From Lentzea sp. NEAU-D7 (GTDB taxonomy: Bacteria > Actinomycetota > Actinomycetes > Mycobacteriales > Pseudonocardiaceae), in NCBI RefSeq assembly GCF_026242055.1, contig NZ_JAPJDL010000012.1, positions 1 through 64,000 of the forward strand: a stretch of 64,000 nt of DNA. Reading direction: 5' to 3'. Made by a program: the position numbers and the translations under genes. Under the pieces are notes generated by a model, which was given only the letters and a program-made list of their open reading frames with translations, ran no database searches and was not told the DNA's origin. Below are positions 60,842 to 64,000 of the stretch, in pieces; the first letter of the stretch is position 1; each line of letters starts with the position of its first letter.

Positions 60842-61411
60842 ATGCGCGCTCGCAACATCATGACCAGCCCGGCGATCACGGTGAAGCCGGAGGTGCCCGT
60901 GCGCGGGGCCGCGGCACTGCTGGTGTCGCACGGGTTCACCGCGTTGCCGGTCGTCGACGACGACAAGAGGCTGGTCGGCATCGTGACCGAGGCCGACCTG
61001 CTGCGCAACGGCTACGGCTATGAGGCGGGTGCCTCCCGTGTGGGCGACGTGATGACCACACCGATCGTCGCGATGGACGGTGACGTCCAGGTGTCCGCGC
61101 TGGCGCGCGCGATGGTCGACGATCACGTCCGCTGCTTCCCGATCGTGGACGGCTCGCAGGTCGTGGGCGTCGTGACGCGGCGCGACCTCGTCCGTGCGCT
61201 CGCCAGGACCGACACGACCGTTTCGGCGGAAGTGCAGCGCGTGCTCGACCTCTACGGCGGCGGAAGTCGCAAGTGGACTGTCGCCGTGCAGGACGGCGAG
61301 GTGACGATCGGCGCCGAGAACACCGACGAGGAGACCAGGAACGTTCTCGCGGCACTCGCCATGTCGATTCACGGCGTACTGCGGGTGCACCTGCTGACGG
61401 GAGGAAAGTGA
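60842..61411 (+). CDS. CBS-domain pair protein with BON-like C-terminus
   Basis: 189 residues from an ATG after GGAAGGGAG. Two CBS motifs: 'IMTSPAITVKPEVPVRGAAA' 'LLVSHGFTALPVVDDDKRLV' and 'VMTTPIVAMDGDVQVSALAR' with 'CFPIVDGSQVVGVVTRRDLV'. The C-terminal 50 residues ('SRKWTVAVQDGEVTIGAENT') look like a BON domain. CBS pairs bind adenosyl nucleotides and sense energy state. Its TGA overlaps the next ATG (TGATG), so it is co-translated with the universal stress protein. Confidence 0.87.
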   Translation: MRARNIMTSPAITVKPEVPVRGAAALLVSHGFTALPVVDDDKRLVGIVTEADLLRNGYGYEAGASRVGDVMTTPIVAMDGDVQVSALARAMVDDHVRCFPIVDGSQVVGVVTRRDLVRALARTDTTVSAEVQRVLDLYGGGSRKWTVAVQDGEVTIGAENTDEETRNVLAALAMSIHGVLRVHLLTGGK

Positions 61412-62280
61412 TGAAGGGACCCGCCGCTCCGGTCGTGGCCGGTGTCGACGGCTCGTCCTCGGCCCTGGCCGCGGTGAGGTGGGCTGCCGCCGACTGCGCC
61501 CGCCACCACACCCCGCTGAAGCTCGTGCACGGGTACGACGTGCCGGCCCCCGGACATCCCGAGATCGTGCTCACGTCCAACGAGATCCGGCGTGCGATCG
61601 AGGAGCAGTCCGACAACTGGCTCGCGGAGGCAGCGGCGGCCGCGCGGGCCGCGGCACCGGACGTGGAGGTGAGCACCGAGCGGGTCCTCGAGTACGGGAC
61701 GGCCCTGCTGATCTCCGAGTCCCGCGACGCGCGACTCGTGGTGCTCGGCTCCCGGGGACTCGGCACCGTGACGGGCCTGCTGGTCGGCTCGACGGCCCTC
61801 GCGCTCGCCTCCCACGGCAAGTGCCCTCTGGTCGTCGTGCGCGGCACCGAGGTGCCCGGTGGTCCGGTCGTGGTCGGAGTCGACGGTTCGCCGACGAGCG
61901 AGGCGGCACTGGCCTTCGCCTTCGAGGCGGCATCGTCGCGCAACGCGCCGCTGACCGCGGTGACGTGCTGGCAGGACTTCGTGGTGGAGAGCGCCTACAC
62001 CGCCTCGCGGTCCACCGCGGACCGGGGACAGGAGGAGCGCCGGGTGCAGGCCGAGCGCCTCGCCGGGTGGCAGGAGAAGTACCCCGACGTGCCGGTCACC
62101 CGCGTGGTCGTGCGCGACCGGCCGGTGCGTGCGCTGATGCGGTACGGGGCCGAGGCTCAGCTCGTGGTGGTGGGCAGTCACGGGCGCGGCGGGTTCACCG
62201 GCATGCTCCTCGGCTCGACGAGCCAGGGGCTCGTCCACAGCGCGCCTTGTCCGCTGGCGATCGTGCGGCCGGCGTCATGA
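61411..62280 (+). CDS. Tandem-domain universal stress protein
   Basis: 289 residues with two Usp domains. Domain 1: 'VVAGVDGSSSALAAVRWAAA' and ATP loop 'GSRGLGTVTGLLVGSTALAL'. Domain 2: 'VVVGVDGSPTSEAALAFAFE' and 'GSHGRGGFTGMLLGSTSQGL'. Both carry the G-x2-G-x9-G-(S/T) ATP-binding pattern, like the mycobacterial Rv2623 class that arrests growth in hypoxia. It overlaps the CBS gene by 1 nt and the DUF1918 gene by 4 nt (ATGA). Confidence 0.9.
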   Translation: MKGPAAPVVAGVDGSSSALAAVRWAAADCARHHTPLKLVHGYDVPAPGHPEIVLTSNEIRRAIEEQSDNWLAEAAAAARAAAPDVEVSTERVLEYGTALLISESRDARLVVLGSRGLGTVTGLLVGSTALALASHGKCPLVVVRGTEVPGGPVVVGVDGSPTSEAALAFAFEAASSRNAPLTAVTCWQDFVVESAYTASRSTADRGQEERRVQAERLAGWQEKYPDVPVTRVVVRDRPVRALMRYGAEAQLVVVGSHGRGGFTGMLLGSTSQGLVHSAPCPLAIVRPAS

Positions 62281-62492
62281 AGGCGAAAGCGGGTGACTGG
62301 CTGGTGGTCAAGGGCCCCGTGGTGGACCGCGGCGGACGGCGCGGGCAGATCGTGCGGTTGCGGCACGAGGACGGGAGCCCGCCGTACGTGGTGCGGTGGC
62401 TGGACAACGACCACGAGGCGCTGGTGTTCCCCGGCCCGGACGCGCACGTCGTCACGGCCGAAGACGAGGCCTCGCGCCTGCACTCGGGCTGA
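62277..62492 (+). CDS. DUF1918 protein
   Basis: 71 residues. 'MKAKAGDWLVVKGPVVDRGG' 'RRGQIVRL' and 'SPPYVVRWLDNDHEALVFPG' 'PDAHVV' give the SH3-like small beta-barrel of DUF1918, with the conserved Y-x-V-R-W. Members are frequently linked to universal stress proteins in actinobacteria. Function is unknown. It is the last gene of the CBS-Usp-DUF1918 operon (ATGA overlap). Confidence 0.87.
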   Translation: MKAKAGDWLVVKGPVVDRGGRRGQIVRLRHEDGSPPYVVRWLDNDHEALVFPGPDAHVVTAEDEASRLHSG

Positions 62493-62794
62493 ACTGTGAA
62501 CGCCGCCCGTCGCGGCCGGCCACCTTGCGACGGCGCTCGTGATCGGACTGCCGGGCCGGAGTGGAGCATTCTCACAACTCGACCAAGCCCGCGCGTTCGC
62601 GGATTTCCGGCTCAGCGACGACGGTGGTGGCCCGAGCGCCAGGTCGTCGGCGCGGCGGTCGATCTCGCCACGCTCACGCCAATCCTCGCCGTGGCGGCGT
62701 TCGGGACGGTCTGGCAGGGCGAGGACGAAGGTCCCGGACACCGGGGGACCCCGGCCACTCACCTGCGGCGTCGTGGTCCGCGACGCTGAAGTGC
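62493..62794. other. Intergenic region with DosR-like box
   Basis: 302 nt between the DUF1918 and Usp genes. The only signal I credit is the palindromic site at 62721-62735. Open frames in both directions have repetitive Arg/Pro composition and no ribosome binding site. Confidence 0.4.
62721..62735. promoter_or_regulatory. DosR/DevR-like box upstream of a Usp gene
   Basis: GAGGACGAAGGTCCC contains the GGAC-N4-GTCC inverted repeat and matches the GGG-N-C-N4-G-N-CCC pattern at 12 of 14 or better. It is 60 nt before the Usp start. Confidence 0.42.
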
Positions 62795-63313
62795 ATGAGC
62801 GAGAACGAGTCCCGGCCCGTGGTGGTCGGTGTGGACGGATCCCCGGCCTCTCGGGAGGCGCTGCGGTGGGCGGTGAACGAGGCCCGGTTGCGGGGTTGCC
62901 GGGTCGAGGCGGTCTCCGCGTGGCACATGGACTACGGCATGGCCATCGGGTCGATGTCGGCCGAGATCGCGCTGCAGCTGTCGCCGGAGAACAGGCGGGC
63001 CGCTCAGCAGGCGGTGCTGGACGGGGCGGTGGAGGAGTTCACCGGCGTCGAGATCTCGCGCGTGCTCGTCGAGGGCGACCCGAGGACCGCGCTGACCACG
63101 GCGTCACAGGACGCGCAGCTGCTGGTGGTGGGCAGTCGCGGGCACGGGCCGATCGTGGAGGCGATCATCGGCTCGGTCAGCTCGTACTGCGTGCACCACG
63201 CGACGTGCCCGGTGGTCGTGGTCCGCGCGCCGAAGCCCGTCGAGACCGAGACCGCGCGCGACGAGCGGATCACCCGGATCCCCGCACCACTGACCCCCGG
63301 CCCTCTGCTCTGA
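62795..63313 (+). CDS. Universal stress protein, single domain
   Basis: 172 residues. 'PVVVGVDGSPASREALRWAV' starts the fold and 'VVGSRGHGPIVEAIIGSVSS' is the ATP loop (G-x2-G-x9-G-S). A 20-residue polar tail follows. The ATG has only a weak GAAG site upstream. A DosR-like box lies 60 nt upstream, consistent with hypoxia or stress induction. Confidence 0.87.
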   Translation: MSENESRPVVVGVDGSPASREALRWAVNEARLRGCRVEAVSAWHMDYGMAIGSMSAEIALQLSPENRRAAQQAVLDGAVEEFTGVEISRVLVEGDPRTALTTASQDAQLLVVGSRGHGPIVEAIIGSVSSYCVHHATCPVVVVRAPKPVETETARDERITRIPAPLTPGPLL

Positions 63314-63325
63314 CCTCCCACTGAC

Positions 63326-63514
63326 GTGTCGGCGCTGCTGGTCGGTGTGGCCACCGGAGAGAAGTTCGGGCCGCTCGTCGTGACGGGGCTGGGCGGCGTC
63401 GGCACCCACGTCATCGACGAAAGGGAGAAGGGGTGCCCGGCGGTCGATGCCGGGGTCCGCGTCGCAGCCGCGCGGCGGACCGACCCGTTCCCGCGGCGGT
63501 TGCGGACCAGCTGA
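63326..63514 (+). pseudogene. Fragment of an ATP-grasp acyl-CoA synthetase (NDP-forming)
   Basis: A GTG frame gives 'LLVGVATGEKFGPLVVTGLG' 'GVGTHVIDERE', which matches the E-x-x-V-G-x-x-x-D-x-x-F-G-P-x-x-x-x-G-x-G-G part of NDP-forming acyl-CoA/acetyl-CoA synthetases. The following residues lose similarity (frameshift) and the remaining domains are absent. Such synthetases are often linked to Usp genes in dormancy clusters, so this is probably a deleted cluster member. Confidence 0.5.
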
Positions 63515-63534
63515 CACGAGACGAGGAGATCGAG

Positions 63535-63990
63535 ATGAGCGTGAACTCAAAGCCCGTCGTGGTGGGTGTGGACGGAAGTCCGGCTTCAGACCGCGCACTC
63601 GCGTGGGCGGTGGACGAGGCCGTCGTGCGGGGGTGCCCGTTGCACGTCGTGAACGTCTGGCAGTTCGAGGCGCTGGTCGACTGGACGGAGACCTCCGCAC
63701 AGCGCGAGCAGGCCGCGTCGGAGCAGCTGACCGAACAGGCCCTGAACCGCGTGCTCGGCGACCGCACCGACCAGCCGGAGATCGTGCGGCGCAGCCTGCG
63801 CGGCGACGCGGCCGCGGTGCTGGAGGCGGCGTCGGAGGGCGCGGCGATGCTGGTCGTCGCCTCGCACACCGACCACCGGATCCGGCAGGCGGTCCTCGGC
63901 TCCACCAGCATGCACGTGGTGCGCCACGCGCACGCCCCGGTCGTCGTGATCCCGGTGACCGACCGCGAGCACGCGGAGAGCCCGCGATGA
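63535..63990 (+). CDS. Universal stress protein with degenerate ATP loop
   Basis: 151 residues from an ATG after GAGGAG. It starts 'KPVVVGVDGSPASDRALAWA'. The loop region is 'VVASHTDHRIRQAVLGSTSM', in which the first glycines of G-x2-G-x9-G are replaced (S-H-T-D-H), so ATP binding may be reduced or lost. Its TGA overlaps the next ATG as ATGA, the same arrangement as the Usp-DUF1918 pair at 62.28 kb. Confidence 0.85.
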   Translation: MSVNSKPVVVGVDGSPASDRALAWAVDEAVVRGCPLHVVNVWQFEALVDWTETSAQREQAASEQLTEQALNRVLGDRTDQPEIVRRSLRGDAAAVLEAASEGAAMLVVASHTDHRIRQAVLGSTSMHVVRHAHAPVVVIPVTDREHAESPR

Positions 63991-64000
63991 AGGCCAGGGA
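63987..64000 (+). CDS. Start of a further gene, possibly DUF1918 (truncated by window end)
   Basis: Only M-K-A-R and part of a fifth codon are visible. The ATGA overlap with a Usp gene and the M-K-A-(K/R) beginning mirror the DUF1918 gene at 62277, which suggests a second DUF1918 gene. Four residues cannot prove it. Confidence 0.35.

Noticed and set aside
62539..63324. Alternative + strand frame overlapping the single-domain Usp gene
   Set aside because: It lacks motifs, and the Usp frame has complete ATP-binding signatures.

Overview
The window is very GC-rich with GC-ending codons, frequent GTG and a few TTG starts, and AGGAGG-type ribosome binding sites. It carries many actinobacterial families: an RGCVC-type mini-protein, DUF1876, DUF1918, DUF1996, NarL/DesK two-component pairs, and a mini-Rhs with a SUFU gene. 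It reads as the chromosome of a filamentous actinomycete, most likely of the Pseudonocardiaceae (Lentzea, Saccharothrix or Actinosynnema type). That placement is inference from gene content. I found no rRNA, tRNA, CRISPR array or intact insertion sequence.

Layout. 1-7.1 kb: the end of a GH25 lysozyme gene, a secreted DUF4015 glycosidase-like protein, a dehydrogenase translationally coupled to a Cys/His mini-protein, a DUF1963 protein, a COG0523 GTPase under a probable Zur box, and a secreted five-Asp-box sialidase-like protein. 7.1-15 kb: an autoregulated MerR factor, a secreted DUF1996 protein with two Cys-bounded repeats inserted, a GNAT gene beside an aminoglycoside phosphotransferase remnant, and an iron-regulated siderophore ABC importer with a fused permease. 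15-24 kb: a NACHT NTPase in a lower-GC patch, a secreted aminopeptidase, a two-component pair, and a large hybrid kinase with a sugar-binding-protein-like sensor. 24-31.6 kb: a large secreted subtilase, a carotenoid-desaturase-like oxidoreductase with a DoxX-like protein, and a second NarL/DesK pair behind a perfect 26-bp palindrome.

31.6-39.1 kb: a lower-GC patch holds a mini-Rhs tip, a two-helix membrane mini-protein and a SUFU immunity-like protein. It is followed by a tightly overlapped five-gene operon (KAS III/OleA-like, GT2, P450, OleC-like adenylate enzyme, OleD-like reductase) that looks like an unusual beta-lactone or alkyl-lipid pathway. 39.3-43.7 kb: a GH43 glycosidase with a LacI-type operator, a PAF-acetylhydrolase-like lipase and a HAF-repeat secreted protein.

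43.8-64 kb is rich in stress and ion-homeostasis genes: a beta-carbonic anhydrase with a baeRF3 protein, a TetR/glycosyltransferase pair sharing a perfect operator, a flavodoxin, a MarR/SRPBCC pair, an OmpR-type two-component operon with three copies of a candidate box, and two different Na+/H+ antiporters. It ends in a hypoxia/dormancy-like block of Acg nitroreductase, DUF1876, CBS, universal stress proteins and DUF1918. The most striking unexplained signal is a nearly invariant 24-nt element, always in sense orientation. It lies in the leaders of both antiporter genes and of an FAD oxidoreductase gene, and looks like a cis-acting RNA.
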